Shown: positions 35,763 to 43,412, counted from the stretch's first letter. The stretch: DNA of 64,000 bases from Sulfurimonas crateris (GCF_005217605.1 NZ_SZPX01000001.1:62001-126000), one strand, 5' to 3'. The notes: generated by a model not told the origin, from the sequence alone. Made by a program: numbers and translations.

Positions 35763-36920
35763 ATGGCAGACACTAAAGATATACAATATGATAAAGATTA
35801 TCCAACTAAGTATGATGGGGTATATTTCCGCTATTCAAAGAAGAAAAAGTACAATGGAAAACCAGATAAATCTTTTAAAATTCGTTATCGTGTAAACGGT
35901 CGCTCAAAAAATGAACGGATAGGATGGCAGTCAGATGGATATAGTGCTGAGTTCGCTAAAAATATAAGAGCAGAAAGGATAGTAGCTATAAGGCATGGAG
36001 GAGATCTTCCAAACACTAAAAAGCTAATATTTAAAGAAGCTGCAAAAAGATACCTTGATGATCATAGCTCTAAAAAATCCATAAGAGAAGATAGATACAG
36101 ATACAATGATCTAAAACATTTAGATGATATGGAAATATCTGATATTACTATAAGCGATTTAAAAAAAGTACATGCAGTTATGAGGGCTCGTGGTGTAAAG
36201 CATATAACATATATAAAGGTAGAGGAGTTTTACAACAAAGTTGTAAAGTATGCCAGTGAAATAAATCTTATAAAGCCTCAACCAAGTTTAAAAATCCCAA
36301 TACCACGTGCTAAAGAAAAGTTGACAGAGATATATACAGATGAGATGTTACAGAATTATTTATCTATTATAGAGCAGTATCCATACAGGATAGTTTCCGA
36401 TATAGTAGAATTGATTTATTATACGGGAATGCGTAGATCTGAGCCATTAAAAATAAAATGGAGTGATTACAATAAAGAGGAAAAGAGTGTAATAATCAGA
36501 GATGCAAAGAGTGGTCGAGACGAAAGGAAGTTGCTATCTTCAGAGAGTATTAATATTATTGAACGGCAGCGTGGAAAATCCAAAGTTTATATTTTTGAAA
36601 ATGGAAATGAGCCAGTACGAGCACAATACTTAAGTTATCATTCACGAAGAATAGCAGATATGGCGGGAATACCATCTCATTATAGACCTTTGCACAGTTT
36701 ACGGCATAATGTTGGTACTAGAATGGCATTGCAGGGGACACCTGCTGCTATAATAAAAGAATTTTTAAATCATAAAAATTTAGAGACGACACAAAGGTAT
36801 ATTGACATTGCAGAACCTGTAATGCAAGGACATATAGATATGCTTGAGAGCGGACTTAAAAAGAGTAGTAAAGTTTCTCTAAATATTAAACGAGTAGATA
36901 CAGAGGTTAAGAATGGTTAG
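35763..36920 (+). CDS. int: tyrosine-family site-specific integrase
   Basis: The 385-residue integrase starts 163 bases from the tRNA end. The N-terminal arm-binding part (FRYSKKKKYNGKPDKSFKIRYRV) and a SAM-like core-binding domain precede the catalytic domain: Arg in YYTGMRRSEPLKIKW, His-x-x-Arg in LHSLRHNVGTRMA, His in LNHKNLETTQRY and the nucleophilic Tyr of TQRYIDIAE. It should recombine the 13-bp att core. The gene overlaps the next by 8 bases. The upstream repeats probably also regulate it. Confidence 0.92.
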   Translation: MADTKDIQYDKDYPTKYDGVYFRYSKKKKYNGKPDKSFKIRYRVNGRSKNERIGWQSDGYSAEFAKNIRAERIVAIRHGGDLPNTKKLIFKEAAKRYLDDHSSKKSIREDRYRYNDLKHLDDMEISDITISDLKKVHAVMRARGVKHITYIKVEEFYNKVVKYASEINLIKPQPSLKIPIPRAKEKLTEIYTDEMLQNYLSIIEQYPYRIVSDIVELIYYTGMRRSEPLKIKWSDYNKEEKSVIIRDAKSGRDERKLLSSESINIIERQRGKSKVYIFENGNEPVRAQYLSYHSRRIADMAGIPSHYRPLHSLRHNVGTRMALQGTPAAIIKEFLNHKNLETTQRYIDIAEPVMQGHIDMLESGLKKSSKVSLNIKRVDTEVKNG

Positions 36921-37665
36921 TTTTTTAATGGATGAGAATGGGAAAAAGACGCATGCGGTCATTCCTATTGAAGAATGGGAAAAGATAGAACTTTACATAC
37001 AGCAAGATGAACAGAGTGAGATATCGCTGTATCCAAGTTTTCACATTAAAAATGTATTGTCATTTATTAAAGAGCATAATGATCTTAGTCTTTCTGAATG
37101 GCAAACAGTATATGAAAATTTTTATAGTTATTATAAAAAATTAGATATTAAAGATGTCATGGCATTACAGCTTTTTCGTGCTGGTATATTAGGTAGAGCA
37201 TACATAGAAAATAATATTGTAGTCTATGAGGAGTTATTTAAACCAAGACCGATAAAGTTTTTAATAGAAAAAGATGGCTCTCCTATAAAAGAAAAATCAT
37301 TAAAAATATTAAGAGAGGCAGTTGCCAATTGTTCTGAATATAATTTTTTAGATATATTTAATAAGACTGTTTCTTTTGATCCAGATCTAATTTCAGATTA
37401 CAGATCGGAATATAAAAGGCTAAGACGAGATGCTGAAAGAGATAGAATGTTCATTTATGATTTAGATGTATTGTATTCTATCCAAATGTTTAATAGTGAT
37501 AAAGAGTTCCAACAAATTTTTACCAATGATGAGAACATTAGCATAGGAGAGTTCAGAGGTTTAATAAACAAATATATAGCTGAACATTTATATAATGGGA
37601 ATGTATCACAGGTTTATAGGGCAGCTAAAGAAGGGGCAGAAAGAGTTCAAAACATATTAATATAA
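36913..37665 (+). CDS. unknown element protein with antitoxin-like N-terminus
   Basis: The 250-residue protein starts inside the integrase gene (8-base overlap). Its first ~35 residues (MDENGKKTHAVIPIEEWEKIELYI) resemble the Phd/YefM-type antitoxin strand-helix that contacts DNA. The remaining 215 residues are helical, with YRSEYKRLRRDAERDRMF and no catalytic motif that I recognise. Tight coupling to the integrase suggests a regulator of integration or of element copy number; that is a guess. Codon use is AT-rich like the rest of the element. Confidence 0.6.
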   Translation: MVSFLMDENGKKTHAVIPIEEWEKIELYIQQDEQSEISLYPSFHIKNVLSFIKEHNDLSLSEWQTVYENFYSYYKKLDIKDVMALQLFRAGILGRAYIENNIVVYEELFKPRPIKFLIEKDGSPIKEKSLKILREAVANCSEYNFLDIFNKTVSFDPDLISDYRSEYKRLRRDAERDRMFIYDLDVLYSIQMFNSDKEFQQIFTNDENISIGEFRGLINKYIAEHLYNGNVSQVYRAAKEGAERVQNILI

Positions 37666-37763
37666 ACAAATTAGACTACTAAGTGTAACTAAATAGCACT
37701 ATTTATATCCAGTTAAGCTTCTTAACTGTATCATTTTATATCTTCAATAGAGAAAGGTATGAC

Positions 37764-37988
37764 ATGAGCACAGAGATAACAGAGGCAATACCTCCAACCA
37801 AAGAATTAATGACACCACAGGAAGTTTCCGAATTGACAGGCTATAGCTTAAAAGCATTGGCAAGCCATAGAGGCAGTAAAACAGGCTTCCCTTACTATAA
37901 ATTTAATCGTAGAATATTTTATAAGCAATCTGAAATTATGGCTGCTATAGAAAAAACCAAAGTAGAGACCTCTGCAAAGGCTTTATAA
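37764..37988 (+). CDS. excisionase/AlpA-like helix-turn-helix protein
   Basis: The 74-residue protein has a winged-helix MerR/AlpA pattern: MTPQEVSELTGYSLKALASHRGSKTGFPYYKFNRRIFYKQSEIMAAIEK. Such proteins act as recombination directionality factors or activators of integrase and prophage-like elements. AGAAAGG precedes the ATG. Its stop codon overlaps the start of the Xer-like gene by one base (TAATG), so the two are translationally coupled and this protein probably partners that recombinase. Confidence 0.75.
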   Translation: MSTEITEAIPPTKELMTPQEVSELTGYSLKALASHRGSKTGFPYYKFNRRIFYKQSEIMAAIEKTKVETSAKAL

Positions 37989-38854
37989 TGGATGCTGCAA
38001 AAGAAAAAGTTTATAACGGTTATTTGGAGCATCTACTTATAAAAGGTCTTGCAAAGAGCACAGTAGAGTTATATGCAAAAGAAGCAAAGTCTTTTATAGA
38101 GTTTGTAGATGATCTAGAGTCTATAAACAACTCTATAGTTTACAACTATTTGCAAAAATACTCTCATTTAGGAAATGATGGCAAAAACAAGCATGGCAGT
38201 GCTTTAAGAGTTTTTCTTAGACATCTTTCTAAAAATGTCTATTTTAACATGAACAAAGTCAACATCCCCTATGTTAAGGGCAGTCGTAAGCTTCCTGAAA
38301 TCTTAGATCAAGATGAGTTTATTAAAAGGCTTAATGAACTAAAGAAGACCGCTGAAATGTCAAATAGTTGGAAGATCAAGAGAAATTATGCGCTTACTAT
38401 ACTTCTGTATGCAACTGGTATGAGAGTATCGGAAGCTCTGGCTTTTGATAGAAACAATATTGAAAATGGTTGGGCACGGATTGACAGCGGCAAAGGTTTA
38501 AAAGACAGAGTCGTTCCGATTGCTAAAGAGGCAGTAGAAGCACTTGACGCTTATATGAGAACGTGTCCGTTTCCTCTGGGAAAAGGTTTCTTTGTTAATT
38601 ATAAAGGCACTTCAATGTCAAGAGTTCAAGTTTATAAGATCCTCAAAGACTCCATAGATCTTAATCCGCACAGTATGAGACATCATTTTGCAACGCATAT
38701 GATCATTAACGGATGTGATGTAAGCGTAGTATCTGAACTGCTTGGTCATTCAAGTCTAATCACAACACAAATATATACGCACATAAAAAAGCCTCAATTA
38801 CTAAAAACCGTAAATGCATGTCATCCAATGGCAGAGGAGAATATCAATGCATAG
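37988..38854 (+). CDS. Xer-like tyrosine recombinase
   Basis: The 288-residue recombinase has a SAM-like N-terminal domain (YLEHLLIKGLAKSTVELYAKEAKSFIEF). The full catalytic set is present: Arg in YATGMRVSEALAF, Lys in DSGKGLKDRVVPI, His-Arg in NPHSMRHHFATHM, His in LLGHSSLITTQIYTH and Tyr of QIYTHIKKPQ. It resembles XerC/XerH, not the phage-type integrase upstream. Possible jobs are dimer resolution of an excised circular form or excision itself. It starts one base into the excisionase-like stop and overlaps the next gene by 8 bases. Confidence 0.9.
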   Translation: MDAAKEKVYNGYLEHLLIKGLAKSTVELYAKEAKSFIEFVDDLESINNSIVYNYLQKYSHLGNDGKNKHGSALRVFLRHLSKNVYFNMNKVNIPYVKGSRKLPEILDQDEFIKRLNELKKTAEMSNSWKIKRNYALTILLYATGMRVSEALAFDRNNIENGWARIDSGKGLKDRVVPIAKEAVEALDAYMRTCPFPLGKGFFVNYKGTSMSRVQVYKILKDSIDLNPHSMRHHFATHMIINGCDVSVVSELLGHSSLITTQIYTHIKKPQLLKTVNACHPMAEENINA

Positions 38855-39365
38855 TACAGATATTTACTTAGGGCAAGAGACCCCGGAGAGCATAAATAAA
38901 GATATAGAAGCATGTCTTATGAATGGGAGCAAAGTTGAAACTATTGCTAAAAGCTTTTTGGGAACAGAAAAAGCGAAAATCATCATAACTAAGTGGGAGG
39001 GTGCACACATTAGTGAGCTTAGTGAAGCTGAACAGATAGAAATACTTATTGCATATATAAGCGAGCTGCAAAGCAACATCAAAAGCAGTCGCGGCAGCTG
39101 TGTGAGTCAAGATATTAAAAAGTTGATGGAGGATAACTATTACGGCATAGATGTAGATGAATATGGTGATTATCTTACGGAGCTTATTAATAGCCCGGGG
39201 TATCAAAAAGTTAACCATCATATAGCCAATATTATGGCGTGTTTCAAACAATATATGCAAGAACAGCATCCCGAAGAGTTTAAAAGCATGAGTGTTAAAG
39301 AGTTAGAAGTTGCATTGGTAAAGTTTGTAAAAGAACATTTACAGGTATGCAGCGAGAAAGAATAG
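38847..39365 (+). CDS. unknown element protein
   Basis: The product is 172 residues from the ATG at 38847, chosen because GAGGAGA lies 7 bases upstream; an earlier ATG at 38814 would read 11 codons through the Xer gene end. The protein is acidic, helical and soluble, with CMNGSKVETIAKSFLGTEKAKIIITKWEGAHISELSEAEQIEILIAYI resembling a possible small helix-turn-helix in its first third. No family is recognised. It overlaps the recombinase gene by 8 bases and precedes the DUF3987-like gene by 62, so it is part of the same operon. Confidence 0.6.
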   Translation: MHSTDIYLGQETPESINKDIEACLMNGSKVETIAKSFLGTEKAKIIITKWEGAHISELSEAEQIEILIAYISELQSNIKSSRGSCVSQDIKKLMEDNYYGIDVDEYGDYLTELINSPGYQKVNHHIANIMACFKQYMQEQHPEEFKSMSVKELEVALVKFVKEHLQVCSEKE

Positions 39366-39427
39366 TAATTTAAAATAATTTATGAAAGGAAACAAGAGCA
39401 AGCCATAATTGCTCTTGTAATGTAATA

Positions 39428-41182
39428 ATGCGAGAGAATTATAACATATATGACGAACAGGCAGAATATGCCGTACTAAATAGTATTATATTTGAGCCTA
39501 AGAACTATAGCAAGCATAAAGATATGTTAGAGCCTGATATGTTTTTCATGGCAACCAGTAAAGACATATATAAAGCAATAGCCGAACTTGATGCAAAAGG
39601 TAAGCCTATAGATGAAGAGTTTATCAAAAAAGAGCTAGAAAAACAGAATAAGTTCAACCCTGAAATTTTGTTAAATATACTGTCTAAAAACCCGTATCAT
39701 AATATTTTAGGATACATAAAAGAGCTGCAGGAGCTACACAGAAAAAGAGCGGCATTAGAAGCTACAACGCTTTTTAGAAATGGCGAGATAGATATACAAA
39801 AGCTTATCTCTACATGTACAGCTGCTAAAAATATGTATGTGACGGAAGAAGCACAGCAAGTTACAAAACATGAATATAAACATATAACACCGTTTATGAG
39901 AAGTTTATTGCAAGATCTAAAAAGCATTAATGACTACCCTGACTCTATGGTGTGGGCTGTGATGCTTCCCTCAATGGCTGGATTAATAGGTGCAAGAGCA
40001 AAAATAACCAATGGCATAAATTTAACAGTTTTTCCAGTTATATGGTCGATGATAGTAGCCCCATCTTCATTAGCAGCTAAATCAACACTGTACAGAAAGG
40101 CAAAGGATTGTATTTTTGGAGATATGCAAAAAGAGTTTTATAGGGAGTATGAAGAGAGCAGAGTAAACCATAAAACACGTTATAAAGAGTATTTGGCTCT
40201 GCCAAAAGAAGAAAAATTACAAACAGATGAGCCTGAGCCTCCAACGTTGAAGCAAATCATATTTCATGCAGGAGGAACACCGGAGGCGAAGATAAAAAGT
40301 CTTCAACATAACCCAAATGGCGGAGTAGTCTATTTTGATGAAATGAAAGCAGAACTAGAGCTTACAAATGCAAATCAAGCATACAAAGCATTGAAAACTT
40401 CTATCTTTGATGGAGAGACATATCACAAAGAGCTTGTTAACGGTGGAACAATAATTTTATACAGCCCAATATTGAGTGAAGTTGGATTGATCACTAAGCC
40501 GTGGTTGCTCGAAGTGGCACAAAAGAATGACGTAGCAAGCGGTTTTATGGCTAGATATTTGTTTAGTGTTAATTCAAGACATGACTTTAAGCCATTAAAG
40601 ATAAATGAAAATTTTATAGATACTAAAAAATACTCCAAAGTAGGAGAGTTTATTGTTGAAATGTTTAAGAACTGTGAGGAGACGATTACCTTCAAGCTCT
40701 CAGATGAGGCAAGGCTAAAGCATAAGGAGTGGTTTGATGAGTATTCTGAAACGGTTTATGACACGGAGACAGACGAAGAAGCTACGGCATCATATAGATT
40801 AAGTACGTATGTATTGAAATTTATGTTAATTAGCTACATATTTAATAATGCTCAAAATTTAATAGATGTGGTAGCAAGTGATAATATGCTGATCATAGGC
40901 AAAGAGTATTTTGATGAAGCATTAGAGATTATGGAGCTATTTAGAAATGAGAGTCATAAGCTACTGCAACTATTTGAGAGTTCAAATAAGCTTAACTTCA
41001 AAATAGATGATAATGCAGTCAAGATTTATAAAAAGATAGACAGATCGGAGCACAGAAAAATAACTAGGTCAGAAGCAAATAATATCAGAGGGATAGATAA
41101 GCAAATAATTGATTATCTAATTGAAACTGGAATGCTTATATCAAACAAAGTGGATAGAACGGAATATTTAAGTAAACCATAA
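39428..41182 (+). CDS. DnaB-N plus DUF3987-like replication protein
   Basis: The 584-residue protein begins with a DnaB N-terminal-like helical domain (YDEQAEYAVLNSIIFEPKNYSKHKDMLEPDMFFMATSKDIYKAIAELDAKG, residues ~6-105). The middle matches DUF3987-type ATPases: a degenerate P-loop in IVAPSSLAAKSTLYRKA (Lys-Ser-Thr kept, the Gly residues missing), a Walker-B-like strand GGVVYFDEMKAEL, and long helical stretches. The end resembles a winged helix (KITRSEANNIRGIDKQIIDYLIETG). DUF3987 proteins occur in satellites, prophages and plasmids and are linked with primase/helicase functions. A replication-initiator role here is supported by the iteron region 0.9 kb downstream but is not proven. Confidence 0.72.
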   Translation: MRENYNIYDEQAEYAVLNSIIFEPKNYSKHKDMLEPDMFFMATSKDIYKAIAELDAKGKPIDEEFIKKELEKQNKFNPEILLNILSKNPYHNILGYIKELQELHRKRAALEATTLFRNGEIDIQKLISTCTAAKNMYVTEEAQQVTKHEYKHITPFMRSLLQDLKSINDYPDSMVWAVMLPSMAGLIGARAKITNGINLTVFPVIWSMIVAPSSLAAKSTLYRKAKDCIFGDMQKEFYREYEESRVNHKTRYKEYLALPKEEKLQTDEPEPPTLKQIIFHAGGTPEAKIKSLQHNPNGGVVYFDEMKAELELTNANQAYKALKTSIFDGETYHKELVNGGTIILYSPILSEVGLITKPWLLEVAQKNDVASGFMARYLFSVNSRHDFKPLKINENFIDTKKYSKVGEFIVEMFKNCEETITFKLSDEARLKHKEWFDEYSETVYDTETDEEATASYRLSTYVLKFMLISYIFNNAQNLIDVVASDNMLIIGKEYFDEALEIMELFRNESHKLLQLFESSNKLNFKIDDNAVKIYKKIDRSEHRKITRSEANNIRGIDKQIIDYLIETGMLISNKVDRTEYLSKP

Positions 41183-41538
41183 TTGCCCTAGAAATCATTT
41201 TATAAGTGTAAGTGTACATCTGAGTTATAAAAATGGCTTGTAGAGAGAATATAAAAGTGCCATATCCCAGCTTTTCGGACTTCCGTTAGTAAGGGATTGG
41301 TTTATTAAATGGGTAAAGGATGGGATAGTGGAGTTTAGCTAAGTAGAGTAAGGTATTCTTATGGGCTTTAGGTACTGCATAGATAAAACATGGTGAGGAG
41401 TAACACCTAAAAACATCTGAATATAAAAGAGGAGGTTCATAAATTTAAATGATTTGTCAGTAAGCTTGAGGTGTCGGAGTGCCATCCGACAACACAAAGA
41501 CTGTAAAAGTCTATAGCAACATAAGAAAAGGACGTTTT
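41183..41538. other. non-coding stretch inside the element
   Basis: No open frame longer than about 18 codons with a ribosome-binding site was found here, in particular no antitoxin gene before the YafQ-like toxin. A nested stem (ATCCC...GGGAT around CGG...CCG, about 41267-41301) and a TGTCGG/CCGACA hairpin at about 41472-41492 are present. It may be a long 5' leader, an RNA gene or decayed coding sequence. Confidence 0.4.
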
Positions 41539-41814
41539 ATGTTTACTATTTTAGAAACAAAGAAGTATATCAAAGATATACGAAAATTACAGCTAGAAAC
41601 ACTTCAAAATGTAAGGTTAAATATATATTTACAAGCTCTCAGGAACGGTTATAGACTTGACCCTGCAGCAAGATGTAAAAAACTACGCAATGAGTGGAGT
41701 GGATTTTATGAGATCTCTCTTGGATTGGATCTAAGATTGATCTATAGAATTAGTGAAGATACGCTAGAACTCATAAGAATAGGCACGCATGCTCAACTCT
41801 TTAGATCTCTATAA
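41539..41814 (+). CDS. YafQ/RelE-family toxin-like protein without visible antitoxin
   Basis: The 91-residue basic protein has the YafQ-type C-terminus: GFYEISLGLDLRLIYRISEDTLELIRIGTHAQLF, where the DLRLIYRI and IGTH segments match ribosome-dependent endoribonucleases. The start is the ATG at 41539 (AAAAGGA upstream); the longer frame from a GTG at 41479 would add residues across the hairpin. No DinJ-like antitoxin gene lies on either side. It might be antitoxin-independent, inactive or controlled by a distant gene. Conservation of the catalytic His in the IGTHAQLF segment suggests it could still be active. Confidence 0.75.
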   Translation: MFTILETKKYIKDIRKLQLETLQNVRLNIYLQALRNGYRLDPAARCKKLRNEWSGFYEISLGLDLRLIYRISEDTLELIRIGTHAQLFRSL

Positions 41815-41819
41815 AAGGT

Positions 41820-41838
41820 CGGTGCAAAATATGCACCG
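41820..41838. terminator. terminator between the YafQ-like gene and the convergent small gene
   Basis: CGGTGCA-AAATA-TGCACCG, a 7-bp GC-rich stem six bases after the toxin stop. On the minus strand it is followed by a T-run, so it can serve both convergent genes. Confidence 0.6.
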
Positions 41839-41844
41839 GCTTAT

Positions 41845-42018
41845 TTAGAAAAGATCTTTTACATACTGAATAATGTCAGTCCAATAGTATATTTGATATT
41901 CTCCCGCAAAAGTAATGCCTCCATCATAAATATCATAACTAACGGCAATAATCAATCCGATTATCACACTTGATAAATAAAACAATACCGTTTTAAATTT
42001 GGCAGATAGTGTGTTCAT
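41845..42018 (-). CDS. 57-residue membrane protein, unknown function
   Basis: This short frame has the sequence start MNTLSAKFKTVLFYLSSVII, one strong membrane helix (residues ~10-27) and a 30-residue tail rich in Tyr/Asp. The ribosome-binding site GAGGAAAAAAG precedes the ATG on the minus strand at 42018, and a terminator follows the stop. It is transcribed away from the iteron region. A real gene is likely because start signals and hydrophobic pattern agree; the function is not known. Confidence 0.6.
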   Translation of the reverse strand: MNTLSAKFKTVLFYLSSVIIGLIIAVSYDIYDGGITFAGEYQIYYWTDIIQYVKDLF

Positions 42019-42093
42019 CTTTTTTCCTCATATTTTAGAAATTATAACGACTTTTCTTAAAGATACTAGAGGGGGATAAAAAAGGGCATTGTA

Positions 42094-42363
42094 AAAAAGT
42101 GTATAAATGTACCAATTATAAAAAAATAAATAAATATATTCCTATATATAGGGCTTTATAGACTCTTTTTACCCCTTTTTCGTTTATACAAGATTTATAC
42201 AACTTATACATTTTGTATTAATCTCAACTTTTTTGTATCAATACGTTTATACACTTTGTATCATCATGTATCAATGATGTATCAATCTGAATTTGATAAA
42301 AAGCCCTAAAATTAGGACTTTGTAAAGTCTTATGGCTGAGATTGGTACATTTATACACTTTTT
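42094..42363. repeat. iteron-rich AT-rich region framed by a 23-bp inverted repeat; candidate origin
   Basis: A perfect 23-base inverted repeat occurs at 42094-42116 and 42341-42363. Between the arms lie four direct TGTATCA copies (42234, 42257, 42267, 42278) and TTTATACA copies (42183, 42194, near 42203, 42246); TTTATACA also occurs inside each arm. Several copies are 10-11 bases apart, one helical turn. A very AT-rich block (about 42115-42160) resembles a DNA unwinding element. There is no coding frame with support. The region looks like a plasmid- or satellite-type origin, or a multi-site operator. Confidence 0.6.
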
Positions 42364-42632
42364 GAGGGTGTGGGAGAGAAGAGGAGAGTATGATCAGAAA
42401 ACTTAAACGGGGAAATCTATATTGCCTCTCCTTTTTTTTCCTTTGTATCCCGCTTGTAAAATTGTAAATATTACAAAGGTCGCATATTTTAAAAAAACAG
42501 CCCCTAACCCCACCGTTTAGCGTGTTGGAAGATGATTTTGCGGGAAAGGGAATTAGTACAGGGGCGGATAAGAGGATGGTTAAGGGAGTGAAGCAGGAAA
42601 CACAAACTTGTGTAATGGTAGAAAGAAGATGG

Positions 42633-42638
42633 TATAAT
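42633..42638 (+). promoter_or_regulatory. -10 box of mntA, six bases from its ATG
   Basis: TATAAT is followed by TTTGGC and the ATG at 42645. A TTGTGT at 42609-42614 could serve as -35 with 18-base spacing. No Shine-Dalgarno sequence is visible, so the toxin-antitoxin mRNA may be leaderless. Confidence 0.5.
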
Positions 42639-42644
42639 TTTGGC

Positions 42645-42953
42645 ATGAACAAAGAATCAATAATCAATTATTTAATCAATGTTAAAGAAGTTTATGCTCA
42701 AGAGGGCTTTTTGATAAAAGCACTTTTTGGTTCATACTCTCGTGATGAAGCTGATGAGAAGAGCGACGTAGATATCCTTGTTGAAGCTACTCCTGAATTT
42801 GCCAGTAAGTACGGTTTTGGTGCGATAAAACGTATCAAAGAGATACAAGCGGAGATAAGCAAGGCTATAGGGCTTCCTGTTGATCTTGCAGATAGTACAG
42901 GCATGGGCAAAACTGGCAAAAAATTTATTATAGACAGAGCTATATATGTCTAA
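42645..42953 (+). CDS. mntA: MntA-like nucleotidyltransferase antitoxin
   Basis: The 102-residue minimal nucleotidyltransferase carries exactly the MntA signature GSX10DXD (GSYSRDEADEKSDVDILVEA, residues ~25-44). In characterised MntA/HepT pairs this enzyme AMPylates a Tyr of the HEPN toxin and silences it. The start is the ATG at 42645, right after a -10 box; the longer frame from 42522 lacks support. It overlaps the HEPN gene by 8 bases. It is the last operon of the integrated element and is probably a stabilisation or anti-phage module. Confidence 0.87.
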   Translation: MNKESIINYLINVKEVYAQEGFLIKALFGSYSRDEADEKSDVDILVEATPEFASKYGFGAIKRIKEIQAEISKAIGLPVDLADSTGMGKTGKKFIIDRAIYV

Positions 42954-43299
42954 AGAGTCTATTAGCAAAGTATATTTGATACTTGAAAAAATAGAGTATA
43001 TTGAAGAGATAGTTAAAAACAGCGGAAGCATTACCGGAGCGTTAGAAGACCAAGTGACCAGCAGACCGGCAATCTTGATGCATCTCACAGCGATAGCAGA
43101 ACAGTTTAACAAGCTTAAAAGAGAACATGCGGATGATATTTTAAGTGCTTTTGATAATAACGATGTCAAGGGTATGTATGATGTCAGAACTTACATAGCA
43201 CATGATTATGAAGGTGTTAACCTAGCGATAATCGAGTGGATCATAAGAGAAGGTCTACCTAAGTTTAAAAAGCAGTGCAAAACCATTATAAACGAGTAG
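42946..43299 (+). CDS. hepT: HepT-like HEPN ribonuclease toxin
   Basis: The 117-residue HEPN protein has the RX4HXY motif (VRTYIAHDYEGV, near residue 87), where Arg and His form the RNase site and Tyr is the residue modified by MntA in known systems. The alpha-helical context DQVTSRPAILMHLTAIAEQFNKL is typical of the HepT (DUF86) family. The 8-base overlap with mntA gives coupled synthesis. The gene ends 5 bases before the right-end GTTACC repeats. Confidence 0.87.
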   Translation: MSKESISKVYLILEKIEYIEEIVKNSGSITGALEDQVTSRPAILMHLTAIAEQFNKLKREHADDILSAFDNNDVKGMYDVRTYIAHDYEGVNLAIIEWIIREGLPKFKKQCKTIINE

Positions 43300-43303
43300 C
43301 AGC

Positions 43304-43320
43304 GTTACCTATATGTTACC
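43304..43320 (+). repeat. paired GTTACC repeats, right arm-type sites
   Basis: GTTACC at 43304 and 43315, 11 bases apart and followed by a T-run. This is the same layout and orientation as at the left end of the element (35705/35716), supporting integrase arm sites at both ends. Confidence 0.6.
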
Positions 43321-43384
43321 TTTTTTTAAGTACTGTTTTGTATAGTACCTAAAACAAGGCATTTCAGAGCTATATAGAAGTGGT

Positions 43385-43397
43385 GCTGTCCACCACA
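43385..43397 (+). repeat. attR-type 13-bp repeat
   Basis: GCTGTCCACCACA is identical to the tRNA-Ser 3' end at 35589-35601. The upstream bases are unrelated to tRNA-Ser, so this is the recombined right junction and not a second tRNA. Confidence 0.88.
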
Positions 43398-43412
43398 ACT
43401 TCAAACTTTTAC

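Larger units (their letters stand above)
35602..43397. mobile_element. 7.8-kb integrative element inserted in tRNA-Ser
   Basis: The element runs from tRNA-Ser to the second copy of the 13-bp att repeat. Inside each end lie paired GTTACC repeats spaced 11 bases (left 35705/35716, right 43304/43315), likely integrase arm sites. Genes in order: integrase, an unknown protein coupled to it, HTH excisionase-like protein, Xer-like recombinase, unknown protein, DnaB-N/DUF3987-like protein, YafQ-like toxin, a 57-residue membrane protein, an iteron-rich segment, and MntA/HepT. There are no capsid, packaging or conjugation genes. It therefore resembles a small phage-satellite or plasmid-like integrative element rather than a prophage. 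The DNA is more AT-rich than its flanks by inspection. Confidence 0.85.

Noticed and set aside
42224-42667. 147-codon minus-strand frame across the iteron region
   Set aside because: It runs through repeated TTTATACA/TGTATCA sequence and overlaps the mntA promoter and start; no ribosome-binding site or protein family is seen, so repeats explain it better.
35602-43397. Prophage
   Set aside because: There are no capsid, tail, terminase, lysis or conjugation genes in the 7.8 kb; integrase and toxin-antitoxin genes alone do not make a prophage.
43370-43400. A second tRNA-Ser gene at the right end of the element
   Set aside because: Only the last 13 bases of the tRNA are present; no anticodon arm or acceptor 5' strand lies upstream, so it is an att repeat.
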